Origin: Clostridiales bacterium
Lineage (GTDB): Bacteria > Bacillota > Clostridia > Saccharofermentanales > DTU023
Direction of reading: 5' to 3'
Assembly: GCA_004556925.1 (NCBI GenBank)
Contig: SFFI01000010.1
Coordinates: 1-64,000 of the forward strand
DNA: 64,000 bases
Part shown: piece by piece, positions 36,274 through 45,509 of the stretch
Position numbering within the stretch: position 1 is the first letter of the stretch
Layout of the letters: each line of letters starts with the position of its first letter
Translations under genes and position numbers: made by a program
Notes under the pieces: model-generated
Told to the model about the DNA's origin: nothing
The model's database searches: none
Seen by the model: only the letters and a program-made list of their open reading frames with translations

Positions 36274-37140
36274 ATGGACGCTTATTTAGCTAGAGCAGAG
36301 CAAGTCCTCGCCCAAGGCAAGCGCAGAAAAGAGTTGCGCTTGCCCAGACCCTTTAAGGTCAGTCTAGCTATTCTAACCTTCTTAGCCTTTATTGCGGTCT
36401 TTGGTCCCCACCTGGCCCCCTACGGGGTGAATGAGATGACGGACGCATTATTAGTCCCTCCCAGCCCGGGCCACTGGTTTGGCACAGACGATATTGGCCG
36501 CGATATTTTTACCATGGTTCTTTATGGGGCCCGCACGTCACTCTTGGTGGGTATCGTTGCCGCCTTAATTTCCATGTTTATTGGCACCAGTTTGGGCGCT
36601 GTGGCTGGCTACTATGGGGGAAAGCTGGACCGTTTTCTCAATGAACTGATTAATATTTTCTTGATGCTGCCTACTTTTTTCCTGATTATCATGGTGGTGG
36701 CTATCTTTGGCTCTAGCATGGGAAAGGTGACCTTGGTCATAGGCCTAACCTCCTGGATGGGGACCGCCAAGATTATGAATGCCCAGACCAAGTCCCTCAA
36801 GGAAAGGACCTTTGTCAAAGCCGGTAAGGTCCTGGGTGAAAATGATCGCGCAGTTCTCTTTCGCTATATCGTTCCTCACGGCATCTTCCCCGTCCTGGCT
36901 AATGTCTCCCAATCTATCTCCTCGGCGATCCTCTTTGAGGCCAGCCTCTCCTTTTTGGGTTTAGGGGATCCCAATGTCATGAGCTGGGGCCAGATTATCT
37001 ACCTGGGCAAGGCCTACATGGGGCGAGGCTGGTGGGTCGCGGCTTTTGGCGGTCTGGCTATTGTCATCACCATGTTTGCCTTCCACCTCTTAGCCGAAGG
37101 CCTTAACCAAATCCTGCAACCTCAGGCCGGAGGACGCTAA
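36274..37140 (+). CDS. oppC: Peptide ABC transporter permease, OppC/DppC type
   Basis: The 288-residue inner membrane permease has an N-terminal OppC_N segment, the LGTDDIGRD-like GTDDIGRDIF block and an EAA loop (KERTFVKAGKVLGENDRAVLF). It pairs with OppB, starts 8 bp after it, and its TAA overlaps the ATG of oppD. Confidence 0.92.
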   Translation: MDAYLARAEQVLAQGKRRKELRLPRPFKVSLAILTFLAFIAVFGPHLAPYGVNEMTDALLVPPSPGHWFGTDDIGRDIFTMVLYGARTSLLVGIVAALISMFIGTSLGAVAGYYGGKLDRFLNELINIFLMLPTFFLIIMVVAIFGSSMGKVTLVIGLTSWMGTAKIMNAQTKSLKERTFVKAGKVLGENDRAVLFRYIVPHGIFPVLANVSQSISSAILFEASLSFLGLGDPNVMSWGQIIYLGKAYMGRGWWVAAFGGLAIVITMFAFHLLAEGLNQILQPQAGGR

Positions 37141-38138
37141 TGCTTAACATCAATAAGCTTAATTTGTATTACCAGACAGAAGATCGGCCAGTTTGGGCCC
37201 TCAGGGACCTTAACCTGCACTTGGAAGCGGGTAAGTCCTACGGAATTGTGGGAGAATCAGGTTCGGGAAAAACAACTCTTGCTATGGCGATTCTTGGCTT
37301 GCTGCCGGCCAGCGCACAGGTCGAGGGGGAGATTTTCTTTGAAGGCGACAACCTGCTTGAACTGCCAGAAGAGAGCCTACGCCAGCTACGTTGGACCAAG
37401 CTAGCCGTTGTATTCCAAGCCTCTATGAACAGCTTTAGTCCTGTCCACCGGGTATCAAGTAGCTTTGAGGATATTTACCTGGCCCACCGGCCGCGCGCCT
37501 CTAAACGTGAGGTAGCGGCTAGGGCCAAAGACTTGTTTGACTTGGTTAATCTCGATGACTGGGTGTACCGAGCTTACCCCCATGAGTTATCTGGCGGCAT
37601 GATGCAAAGGGTTAATATCGCCTTAAGCCTCATGCTGGAGCCGGACCTCCTGATTATGGATGAAGCAACGACCGCCCTTGATGTGCTTACGGAAAAGCAG
37701 ATTTTGGAAGAACTCCTGGCTATTGAGCCGAAGGTACCTCTGACGCGGATCATGATTACCCACGATGTTTCTGTAGTCGCTAGCTCCTGCCAAGAGGTCT
37801 TGGTTATGTATGCGGGTTGTCTCTTAGAGCAGGGGCCGGTAGACCAGGTTTTTGATCACCCCTGCCATCCCTATACAGAGGGTCTCTTGTCATCATTCCC
37901 CGACCTTAACCAACGGGGACAGCGGCTGCAAGGTATTCCGGGTAGCCTGCCTGACTTGAGAGAGGAAGGCCACGCCTGCCCCTTTGCCGACCGCTGCCCC
38001 CATGCGCAAACGCTTTGCTATCAGGAAAAACCGCTTCTGACTCCCATCGCACAAGACCCGCAAACGTCAGCTGGCTGCCTGGTAGACCCAGGGCATTATG
38101 TCGCCTGTCATTTCCCCCGGAGGTCCCAGGATGAGTAA
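37140..38138 (+). CDS. oppD: Peptide ABC transporter ATPase, OppD/DppD type
   Basis: The ATPase has Walker A GESGSGKTTL, signature LSGGMMQR and Walker B LLIMDEATTALDV. It ends with the Oligo_HPY extension: CPFADRCPHAQTLC holds Cys residues that bind a 4Fe-4S cluster in this subfamily. It forms a heterodimer with OppF. Start and stop overlap its neighbours by 1 and 8 bp. Confidence 0.93.
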   Translation: MLNINKLNLYYQTEDRPVWALRDLNLHLEAGKSYGIVGESGSGKTTLAMAILGLLPASAQVEGEIFFEGDNLLELPEESLRQLRWTKLAVVFQASMNSFSPVHRVSSSFEDIYLAHRPRASKREVAARAKDLFDLVNLDDWVYRAYPHELSGGMMQRVNIALSLMLEPDLLIMDEATTALDVLTEKQILEELLAIEPKVPLTRIMITHDVSVVASSCQEVLVMYAGCLLEQGPVDQVFDHPCHPYTEGLLSSFPDLNQRGQRLQGIPGSLPDLREEGHACPFADRCPHAQTLCYQEKPLLTPIAQDPQTSAGCLVDPGHYVACHFPRRSQDE

Positions 38139-38961
38139 TTACGCAGATAGGCCCTTGCTCGAGGTCAACCACCTGGTCAAATACTTTTACGGGGGCCGGC
38201 AAAAGGTCATTAAGGCCGTAGACGGGGTTAGCTTCCAGCTGAGACCAGGGGAGAGCCTGGGCTTAATTGGAGAATCTGGCTGCGGGAAGTCTACCTTAGC
38301 TAGGCTCCTACTTGGCCTAGAACAGGCGGACAAGGGGGAAATCCTGCTAGAGGGCAAGTCCAACCAAGAACTTTTACGCCAGGACCGCTTGGCCTATTAT
38401 CGACGCGTCCAGACGGTCTTCCAGAACCCCTATGATGTCTTCGACCGACGGTTGACCATTGGTGATATCTTGCTACGTCCCCTCCAACTCCACGGCTTAG
38501 TGAAGTCTAAAGTAGAGGGCTTGGCCCGCGCTATGGAAGCCCTGGAACAAGCCGGTCTCCTTCCGGCAGAGGACTTTATCCGCCGTTATCCTTATGAATT
38601 ATCTGGCGGACAGCTCCAGCGTATTGCGATCTTGAGGGCCATGCTCTTGAGCCCCCGCCTTTTGATTGCCGATGAACCGGTCACCAACTTGGACGTATCT
38701 GTGCGGGCAGAAGTGATCAATATGCTCTTGGACCTCAAGGCGGCAAGCCATATGGCCTTGATTTTTATCAGTCATGACCTGGCGACAACCGCTTATATTT
38801 CTGACCGCCTCATGGTCATGCAAGCCGGGCATATTGTAGAGGCAGGTTCTACCGAAGAAATTCTCGCAGGCCCCCAAGATCCCTATACCCGTTTACTCCT
38901 AGACAATTGCCAGGGACTCAAGCGGTCTCAGCGTCAACGCTCAATGACAGGCAAAGTATGA
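38131..38961 (+). CDS. oppF: Peptide ABC transporter ATPase, OppF/DppF type
   Basis: The 276-residue ATPase shows Walker A GESGCGKSTLARLLLG, signature LSGGQLQR and Walker B LLIADEPVTNLDV. ATG 38131 is preceded by GGAGG (38119-38123) and overlaps oppD by 8 bp; a longer in-frame start at 38098 is therefore rejected. The C-terminal extension is short and lacks the Cys cluster seen in OppD. Confidence 0.92.
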   Translation: MSNYADRPLLEVNHLVKYFYGGRQKVIKAVDGVSFQLRPGESLGLIGESGCGKSTLARLLLGLEQADKGEILLEGKSNQELLRQDRLAYYRRVQTVFQNPYDVFDRRLTIGDILLRPLQLHGLVKSKVEGLARAMEALEQAGLLPAEDFIRRYPYELSGGQLQRIAILRAMLLSPRLLIADEPVTNLDVSVRAEVINMLLDLKAASHMALIFISHDLATTAYISDRLMVMQAGHIVEAGSTEEILAGPQDPYTRLLLDNCQGLKRSQRQRSMTGKV

Positions 38962-39050
38962 GTGGAGGCCTGCATTAATAAGTGATAATTCTCCAGTGCA
39001 GCAGAGTGCGAACTGGTTAATTATAAAAAATACGAATGGAGAAATAGTCA

Positions 39051-40628
39051 ATGAAACACATGCTTCAAAAACTAACGAGCCTATTCCTGACCCTCATCCT
39101 TATCCTGGGTGTAGCCGGCACGGCCGTCTTTGCTGAAGAAGAATCAGAACCTGTGGACGGAGGCACTTTTATAGTGGCAATCCCCAGCGAACCCGGAGCC
39201 TACATCCCCAGCTTTGGCAACCCTAATGAGGGTTACATTGTCGTACAAAATATCATGAACAAGCTGGTGAAGCTCAACGTCGATAACGAGGTTGTACCTG
39301 ACCTCGCAGAATCCTGGGAATTTTCCGAGGACGGTAAAACCTTGACCTTCCACCTGCATGAGGGCGTCAAATGGCACGACGGTGTAGATTTTAGTGCAGA
39401 GGACGTTGTCTTTACCTTCCAGAAAGCGATCGAAGTGAAGGGCTTTGCCTCGGGCTTCCTGTCTAAACTCGAAGCTATTAATGCCCCAGACGAAAACACG
39501 GTAGAACTCGTTTTAGCAGAACCTGATGTCTCTATCCTGGGCCGCTTGGCCTGGATGGGCACCTATATCATGCCCAAGCACCTTTATGAAGAGGGCGATG
39601 TGCTGGAGAATCCCACCAACCAGAACCCCATTGGTACAGGTCCCTTCAAGTTTGTAGAACAGGTCGCAGGCGAAAGCATTACCATAGAGCGCAATGATGA
39701 ATTTTTCGGTGAAAAAGCCCACCTGGATAAGGTAATCTTCCGGGTCATCCCTGACCAGATGGCTGCCCACCAAGCCTGGCTAGCTGGCGAAGTCGACGAC
39801 AACCGCCTAGGCGTGCCTGCTGCAGAAATGGATACCGTCAAGGAAATGGAGGGTGTCATTAACTTCCCTATGGATTTCCCCAACATGGCAGGTATCCTCT
39901 TTAACATGGAAGAAGGCATTTTTACCGATGTCCGCCTGCGTCAAGCGATTGCTTACGCCATTGATGCCCAAGACCTCTTAACCCGTGTTTACAAGGATGA
40001 AGGTACAGTTGCTAAGTATTTTATCCCCTACCAATTTGCCTGGGCCATCAATGAAGACGCGACTATGCCTGAACATAATCCTGAAAAGGCCATGGAATTG
40101 ATTGAAGAAGCCGGCTATGAAAAAGATGAAGACGGCTTCTACTTCACCGTGACCGTCGACACCTATCCTGGCTGGGATAACTTTGTGCCTGTACTCAAGG
40201 CCCAATTGGAAAAATGTGGAATCAAACTTGAGCATAACTCTATGGATGACCCCACCTACGACGCGAAGATCCTCGACGATTTCGACTTTGAAATGACCCT
40301 CCTGGGCGGCTATATTGGTCCTGATGTCTCTGCTATCGACGCAAAATTCGGTACTGATGGCGGCATGAACTACGGACATTATAGCCGGGAAGAGGTTGAT
40401 AAACTTCTGGCTGATGGCCTCAAGGAAACTGACCCTGAAAAACGTGCTGAACTTTATAAGGAAGTACAGAGCTACCTGCAGGAAGACCTGCCCATGGTTT
40501 TCTTCCGCAACTTCGGTTATACCGGCTTCCTCAAAGACTACATCAAGGGTCACCCCTCGACAGAGGCCCGCAAGACCTCTTCAGAGTATGAGTTAACCTC
40601 CGTATGGCTGGCTCCCAAAGGTGAATAG
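39051..40628 (+). CDS. oppA: Peptide-type extracellular substrate-binding protein (family 5)
   Basis: The 525-residue SBP_bac_5 protein has a signal peptide (AVFAEEE cut) and family blocks LAESWEFSEDGKTLTFHLHEGVKWHDG and NQNPIGTGPFKF...RNDEFFG. It also has RLRQAIAYAIDAQDLL and a C-terminal Glu-rich tail. It delivers the ligand to OppBC. Its signal peptide has no Cys and so no lipobox. Placed last in the operon after an 89-bp gap, with its own SD (GGAG) and a strong terminator, it may also be transcribed separately. Family 5 includes dipeptide and nickel binders, so a nickel link to hypAB cannot be excluded. Confidence 0.9.
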   Translation: MKHMLQKLTSLFLTLILILGVAGTAVFAEEESEPVDGGTFIVAIPSEPGAYIPSFGNPNEGYIVVQNIMNKLVKLNVDNEVVPDLAESWEFSEDGKTLTFHLHEGVKWHDGVDFSAEDVVFTFQKAIEVKGFASGFLSKLEAINAPDENTVELVLAEPDVSILGRLAWMGTYIMPKHLYEEGDVLENPTNQNPIGTGPFKFVEQVAGESITIERNDEFFGEKAHLDKVIFRVIPDQMAAHQAWLAGEVDDNRLGVPAAEMDTVKEMEGVINFPMDFPNMAGILFNMEEGIFTDVRLRQAIAYAIDAQDLLTRVYKDEGTVAKYFIPYQFAWAINEDATMPEHNPEKAMELIEEAGYEKDEDGFYFTVTVDTYPGWDNFVPVLKAQLEKCGIKLEHNSMDDPTYDAKILDDFDFEMTLLGGYIGPDVSAIDAKFGTDGGMNYGHYSREEVDKLLADGLKETDPEKRAELYKEVQSYLQEDLPMVFFRNFGYTGFLKDYIKGHPSTEARKTSSEYELTSVWLAPKGE

Positions 40629-40728
40629 GGCTGGTGGACCTAGCGTCTGAAGCGAGTCCTTTAGACTAGAGATAGGGTCTATTGGGCTAATGGCCCTGAA
40701 GGATAGGCCATGACTCTAGATCTTAAAA

Positions 40729-40772
40729 GAGGGTATCTCTTTCACAGCTGTGAATGGAGATACCCTCTTTTT
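40729..40772 (+). terminator. Strong terminator after oppA
   Basis: GAGGGTATCTC (40729-40739) pairs with GAGATACCCTC (40757-40767). The loop holds a second palindrome (TTCACAGCTGTGAA, 40741-40754), and five T follow. Confidence 0.9.
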
Positions 40773-40887
40773 ATGCTTAAATTAGAGATAAGTCCTAAGC
40801 TTGATGAGGTTAGGAGAACGGACTTCAAATGGTTAAATTTGCGTTAGAATGAAGGCAAAGCAGCTTGTCTGGATAAAGAGGTGGTGT

Positions 40888-41523
40888 ATGAATACTGTAC
40901 CCTATTTGGTGGGCATTGCTGGTGGCAGTGCCTCCGGCAAAACGACGATCATCAAGAAGCTGAGAGATATTTTTCAGGATGATATTACCCTGATCAGCCA
41001 TGATTATTATTACTGGACCCATGATGACCTGAGCCTGGAAGAGCGGGCTAAATTGAATTATGACCACCCCCAGTCTTTTGAGACTTCCAAGCTAATTGAG
41101 GATTTAATTGCCTTGAAGCAAGGCCATGCAGTAGATGTGCCCATTTATGATTTTACCCTCCACACCAGAAAAAAGGAGACACTGAGGATTGAGTCCAAGC
41201 CGGTCATTCTGGTGGAAGGGATCCTCATTTTGGAAAATGCAGACTTGCGTGACCTTTTTGATTTGAAGGTCTTTGTGGATACAGATGCAGATGAAAGGCT
41301 GCTGCGCCGCATCGTCCGAGATACCCAGGAAAGAGGCCGGAGTCTGGAAAGTGTGCTCAATCAGTACATTACGACGGTCAAGCCCATGCATGAGGAATTT
41401 GTAGCGCCTAGTAAAAAATACGCAGATGTGATCATTCCGCGCGGGGGCAAAAATGCTCCAGCCGTAAAGATGCTGATAGAGTATATTAACACGATGCTAC
41501 AGAGCCAGGAGCAAGGACTCTAA
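40888..41523 (+). CDS. udk: Uridine kinase
   Basis: The enzyme phosphorylates uridine and cytidine with ATP or GTP in pyrimidine salvage. The 211-residue size is normal. It has a P-loop GGSASGKTT, SHDYYYW (the substrate-binding Asp-Tyr), NYDHPQSFET, VPIYDFTLHTR and the lid R-rich ERLLRRIVRDTQERGRS. ATG 40888 follows AGAGGTGG. It complements the cytidine deaminase at 19.3 kb. Confidence 0.95.
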   Translation: MNTVPYLVGIAGGSASGKTTIIKKLRDIFQDDITLISHDYYYWTHDDLSLEERAKLNYDHPQSFETSKLIEDLIALKQGHAVDVPIYDFTLHTRKKETLRIESKPVILVEGILILENADLRDLFDLKVFVDTDADERLLRRIVRDTQERGRSLESVLNQYITTVKPMHEEFVAPSKKYADVIIPRGGKNAPAVKMLIEYINTMLQSQEQGL

Positions 41524-41614
41524 TCCAGTTTGCGCGATAGACTCAGCCGTTCACGGAGAATCTGTAAGAATTCTAGGAAAAGCGAAATTTTAGACCGTCT
41601 TGACCAGCCATTTA

Positions 41615-41648
41615 CAGCAATCTTGTACACAAGTGTCCAAGACTGCTG
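41615..41648 (+). terminator. Weak hairpin after udk
   Basis: CAGCAATCTTG and CAAGACTGCTG pair over 11 bp with one mismatch; no clear T-run follows, so termination is uncertain. The rest of the gap 41524-41852 holds AT-rich promoter-like DNA and no supported gene. Confidence 0.3.
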
Positions 41649-41852
41649 GTTAAGCCTTTGTTTAAATTTAAGATTAAGTGCCCTGCGGAAGAGAGGGAGC
41701 AAGGGATTTATAGTCTGTGAGTTTCCTTTGTTAACAATTGGCCCTTCTTAACTTGCTATCATTCTCTCGACAGTTGCTATTAAAAGGTATGAATCCCGAT
41801 TGATAGTATTTCATGTTAATTGTATTTTACGTATTTAAGGAGAGTTTTAAGC

Positions 41853-42371
41853 ATGAAAAAAGGATTATTACTGAGCCTCGTTGCTGTACTGATCGTATCT
41901 CTAGCCGCTTGTGGCGCACCTGCTAAGGACGACACTAGCAAAGCTACTAAAGAAGATAGCAAAGTAGAGGCAACCAGTGCAGAAGCCAAGAAAGATGAGG
42001 CTAAAGAAGAGGCCACTACAGCCGAAGAAAAGCAAGATGACAAAAAGGCTGACGCCATGGAAACTGGTGTTTATACCCTCATCAACAAGACTGGCGAAAA
42101 AATTACTGAGCTCTATCACTATGAGAATGGCGCTAAGGATAAGGGCGCTAACTTAGCAGACAAGGGTTTAGCCGATGGTGATAGTGTTGACAGCACAGTA
42201 GAATTACCTGCAGATAAAACAGAAGGCTACGAGAGCACCTTGGAATTCACCACAGAGTCTGGCTATACTGCCAAGTATGAGACTTTACATTTTGAGACCG
42301 TCAAAATTGAGCTTATTGCTGAAGATGCGATGACGGGCGCTACTCCAATTGTGTTTGTCACAGGTGAATAA
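41853..42371 (+). CDS. Small lipoprotein of unknown function
   Basis: The signal peptide ends in a clear lipobox, SLAACG (Cys20), so the 172-residue protein should be lipid-anchored outside the membrane. An Ala/Lys/Glu/Asp-rich linker (about 22-70) leads to a compact domain (METGVYTLINKTGEKITELYHYENG...), a beta-rich fold of about 100 residues that I do not recognise. It has an SD (AAGGAGAG) and its own terminator, so it is monocistronic. Confidence 0.85.
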   Translation: MKKGLLLSLVAVLIVSLAACGAPAKDDTSKATKEDSKVEATSAEAKKDEAKEEATTAEEKQDDKKADAMETGVYTLINKTGEKITELYHYENGAKDKGANLADKGLADGDSVDSTVELPADKTEGYESTLEFTTESGYTAKYETLHFETVKIELIAEDAMTGATPIVFVTGE

Positions 42372-42411
42372 GCCTAGCTAAATTTTGCGGCCTACTATTT
42401 GGCCATATACG

Positions 42412-42447
42412 GGGCTGCGCCGGAAGGAAATCCGGCGCAGCCCTTTT
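42412..42447 (+). terminator. Terminator of the lipoprotein gene
   Basis: GGGCTGCGCCGG (42412-42423) pairs perfectly with CCGGCGCAGCCC (42432-42443), followed by TTTT. Confidence 0.9.
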
Positions 42448-42530
42448 AAGTCCAGCTTTTTGCTTAGATGAAAGTCTTGGAGGAGACTCAAGCTTTGTAG
42501 TTTACAGGCTCGAACGGGCTAGCTTTGCCC

Positions 42531-44255
42531 TTATTGGGCCACTGTGTAGAGGGAGTAGAAGTAGTCCTTTCTGGCCATCAGCTGGTCAAAGGTCCCTTCT
42601 TCTGCAACCCTACCATTTTTCAGCACGACAATGCGGTCATAAGCGCTGAGCAGGGAGGCCTCCAAGCGGTGGGTGATGACCAGCCTTGTGAGATCCTCTA
42701 GGTCGAGGATCGACCGGGTAATTTTGGCGGAGGTTTCCGCATCTAAGGCCGAGGTAGCTTCATCTACCAGGAGGATGGAGTTTTTATGCAGGAGGCTGCG
42801 GGCGATGGCAATCCGCTGACGCTCACCACCAGATAGTTGGACGCCGTTTTCGCCGCAGAGATACCCTTGTCCCTTGGAGGCAATGAGCTGGTCCAAGCCC
42901 GCGGCCTGGATGGCCTGGTTCACTTCGTCTTGAGGAAAGTCTCTATAGAGGGTGATGTTGTCCCTGATGCTAGCATTAAAAATAAAGACATTTTGTTGAA
43001 TTAAGGTCAGCAAGTCGTACAGGGAGTGGGTGCTGATACTCCGCAATTCTTGCTGATCATAGAAGATCTCCCCCCGATAATTGCGGTCTGCCCCCATGAG
43101 GAGCTGGAAAAGCGTGGACTTACCACTTCCAGATGCCCCTACCAAGGCTACGCACTCACCGGCAGCCACCTTTAAATCGAGGCCGCGCAGGACCTCATCT
43201 TCCTCGTCTCCTTGGTCATAAGCGTAATGCAGTTGACGAATATCCAAACTATCCTGCAGGACTTTATCTACCACCTGGCCTTCATCCTCAACATTTTCTT
43301 TGAGGATGTTTTCCATCTTGTGCATAAGGCTAGCTGCTGCCTGGCGCTTGGCCCAGAGATCTGGCAGCTCTTGGATCGACCGCAAGAGGATCCCTGTTAA
43401 ATTAACGAAAGCCATGAGCATGCCTACGGTGAGGGCGGACTGGCTATGAATGATCAGGGCACCGATCAGGAAGACCCCCATCTGGGCGCTGATCCCTGCC
43501 GTAATGCTGATCATCTGGACCCAGGCTTCCGCCCGCCGCTTGGCACGTTTAGTGCCTTCTAGTTCCTGGTTGCTCTCAGCAAATTGTTGGAATAGGGCTT
43601 CTTCCGCCTGGAAAGCCTTGATAACTGAAAAACCACTCAGGCTATCCTTGAGTTGGGCAATAAAGGCGGCATTCTGGTCAGAACTGGCCTTTTCCCACTG
43701 GGCCACCTTGCTCCCGCTCAAGAGAGCTGCCAGGATTGGCAGCGACAAAAGCCCAATCGCTGTCAGGGTCATGAGGGGATTGTAGTAGAGCATGAGGGCT
43801 AGGCTTGTGCAAAAGACTAGGGCGTGTGAGACTAGGACAAAACTTCTCTCTAGATAATTTTGCTCGATGCTGGCAACATCATTGGATAAGGCCGACAAGT
43901 AGAGGGAAGTATCCTCCCGCGCAAAAGAGGCCAGGTTTTTCTGGGTCAGGTCTTGGTAGACCCGATTTTTGTATTGGATCATGGCCCGCTGCAGGAAGTT
44001 GGGCAAAACGTGCCGCCTGAGGCTCAAGGTGATAACTACCAAAGCTACGAGCCCCAAAGTCAGCCAGGAGAGCAAGGGGAGGGGCAGGGCCGTTGGGCTG
44101 CCTACCGCGGCATCCATGAGTTGCTGGATGAGCCATGACAGGAGGACATTTAAGAGCCCCATGATGACCTCGCAGCAGAGACAAAGGGTCCAATTCAGCT
44201 TGTTGTGCTGAAACAAGCTAGCTGAAAGCTTATTTTTCTTCTGCATTTTCTTCAT
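42531..44255 (-). CDS. ABC exporter, fused membrane and ATPase domains
   Basis: The 574-residue half-transporter has six N-terminal membrane helices (about 20-310), then an ATPase with Walker A GASGSGKSTL, signature LSGGERQRIAIARSLL and Walker B ILLVDEATSALD. It would act as a homodimer exporting a drug, lipid or peptide; no N-terminal peptidase domain is present. ATG 44255 sits behind AGGAGGAA and inside the end of the HTH-TPR gene (26-bp overlap), so the pair is cotranscribed and coupled. The regulator probably controls the exporter. Confidence 0.9.
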   Translation of the reverse strand: MKKMQKKNKLSASLFQHNKLNWTLCLCCEVIMGLLNVLLSWLIQQLMDAAVGSPTALPLPLLSWLTLGLVALVVITLSLRRHVLPNFLQRAMIQYKNRVYQDLTQKNLASFAREDTSLYLSALSNDVASIEQNYLERSFVLVSHALVFCTSLALMLYYNPLMTLTAIGLLSLPILAALLSGSKVAQWEKASSDQNAAFIAQLKDSLSGFSVIKAFQAEEALFQQFAESNQELEGTKRAKRRAEAWVQMISITAGISAQMGVFLIGALIIHSQSALTVGMLMAFVNLTGILLRSIQELPDLWAKRQAAASLMHKMENILKENVEDEGQVVDKVLQDSLDIRQLHYAYDQGDEEDEVLRGLDLKVAAGECVALVGASGSGKSTLFQLLMGADRNYRGEIFYDQQELRSISTHSLYDLLTLIQQNVFIFNASIRDNITLYRDFPQDEVNQAIQAAGLDQLIASKGQGYLCGENGVQLSGGERQRIAIARSLLHKNSILLVDEATSALDAETSAKITRSILDLEDLTRLVITHRLEASLLSAYDRIVVLKNGRVAEEGTFDQLMARKDYFYSLYTVAQ

Positions 44256-45324
44256 GTTGTTCCTCCTGAATTTGTTTCCAAAGCGTATAGCTGGCATCAG
44301 CTGACAAGGCGAGTAGGGTCTCGCCGATAGCCTCTAAGCTATTTTGACCAAAGTCGTCATACACAAAGTAATTGTCTTCTAAAAAGAAATGCGGCAAGCC
44401 CTGCAGGTTAAAGTTAGGTTCTTGATCAAAACGCAGGGCGGCTGTTTTTGCTTCTTGCAGAGCCTGAGCAGTCTGGTCTATCTGGCCCAGCCCTTGGAGG
44501 ATAACCGCTTCATGTGTTTTATAAATTACTAGGAGCTTATCGAAAATAGACACCCGGTCGGGCTGGAGGAAGGAATCCAAGAGAGGCCAGGCGCGCTGTA
44601 AAATATCGCCCGCCTCCTCTAAGCGTCCCAAGTGATAGTAGGCCTGGGCGAAAGTAAAGCAAACTTGGAAGAATTTAGAGACCAGGACATAAAATTCCTG
44701 GGATAGTAGGGGGAGGGCCTGGTCACTTTGCCCCAGGTAATGAACCATGGTTTCCGCAATGGCGAAGTCATTAATGCTGTAACTATTATTCTTCTTGAGT
44801 ATCTCTAGGGCTTCTGTATATTTTCCTACTTCAATCAAGAGTTTCGCGATGATGTTCTCTACAACCTCCTGATTCACATGTGGATTATTATTTTGCTCAA
44901 TAAAGTGTATGGCCTTGCGGTAGAGGAAGATGGCCCGCTCGAGGGAAGGCTTATCTGTCTCCTCTATGCCTTTTAGTTGGAAAAAACGTGCGGAATCAAA
45001 AAGTACTTGAAAATCATTGGGATAGCTTTTGAGGATGTCTTTAACTTCCTCTAATCCGTCTTCATACTCCTTAGCCCGTGTCAGGTCTTTGAGCCTTGTA
45101 AGACACATTTCCCGATGCTGGCTGTTGAGCTCAAAGCCTGTGAGGGCGTCCAGAGATACTTGGAAAGTTTGGGCCAGGCGGAGGAGAAGAGGAAGTTCTG
45201 GGCAATTGGCACCCGATTCCCACTTGGACACCGCCCCCACGGACACCCCCATTTTCTCTGCTAATTTCTCCTGGGTCAATCCCTGCTTATTGCGGTAGTA
45301 TTTGATGTTATTTCCTAAATCCAT
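44230..45324 (-). CDS. HTH-TPR transcriptional regulator
   Basis: An XRE-type helix-turn-helix (residues 1-60: NNIKYYRNKQGLTQEKLAEKMGVSVGAVSKWESG) is followed by helical repeats of TPR type (about 75-340). This is the architecture of the peptide-sensing RRNPP/Rgg-like regulators. No pheromone peptide gene is evident. ATG 45324 follows GGAGGT. It is the first gene of a two-gene operon with an ABC exporter. A substrate- or peptide-responsive role is inferred. Confidence 0.87.
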   Translation of the reverse strand: MDLGNNIKYYRNKQGLTQEKLAEKMGVSVGAVSKWESGANCPELPLLLRLAQTFQVSLDALTGFELNSQHREMCLTRLKDLTRAKEYEDGLEEVKDILKSYPNDFQVLFDSARFFQLKGIEETDKPSLERAIFLYRKAIHFIEQNNNPHVNQEVVENIIAKLLIEVGKYTEALEILKKNNSYSINDFAIAETMVHYLGQSDQALPLLSQEFYVLVSKFFQVCFTFAQAYYHLGRLEEAGDILQRAWPLLDSFLQPDRVSIFDKLLVIYKTHEAVILQGLGQIDQTAQALQEAKTAALRFDQEPNFNLQGLPHFFLEDNYFVYDDFGQNSLEAIGETLLALSADASYTLWKQIQEEQHEENAEEK

Positions 45325-45385
45325 GTGTACCTCCATGTATTCCCTCTACATTGTTCCTTCTATGTCTTCGCTCGAGGTCCAGTAA

Positions 45386-45414
45386 ATTATGTAGGCCTCT
45401 TGGTCCCGAAACAA
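45386..45414 (-). promoter_or_regulatory. Promoter of the HTH-TPR/ABC exporter operon
   Basis: On the minus strand TTGTTT (45409-45414), 17 bp and CATAAT (45386-45391). Confidence 0.55.
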
Positions 45415-45509
45415 TAGGTCGCAAGTAAAGTTAATCAAGAAATATTTTTACTTCTAGTCAACTCTACGGAGGAAAGAATCATATCTGAGAGGAGCACATC
45501 GACTGAGAA

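Noticed and set aside
39978..40553. 191-codon minus-strand frame over oppA
   Set aside because: oppA is complete on the other strand and the frame has no family features.
41520..41751. Short overlapping frames on both strands after udk
   Set aside because: No SD, no recognisable domain, and both occupy an AT-rich intergenic region with a hairpin.
44230..45324. A peptide pheromone gene beside the HTH-TPR regulators
   Set aside because: No short secreted-peptide frame with an SD was found next to either regulator.
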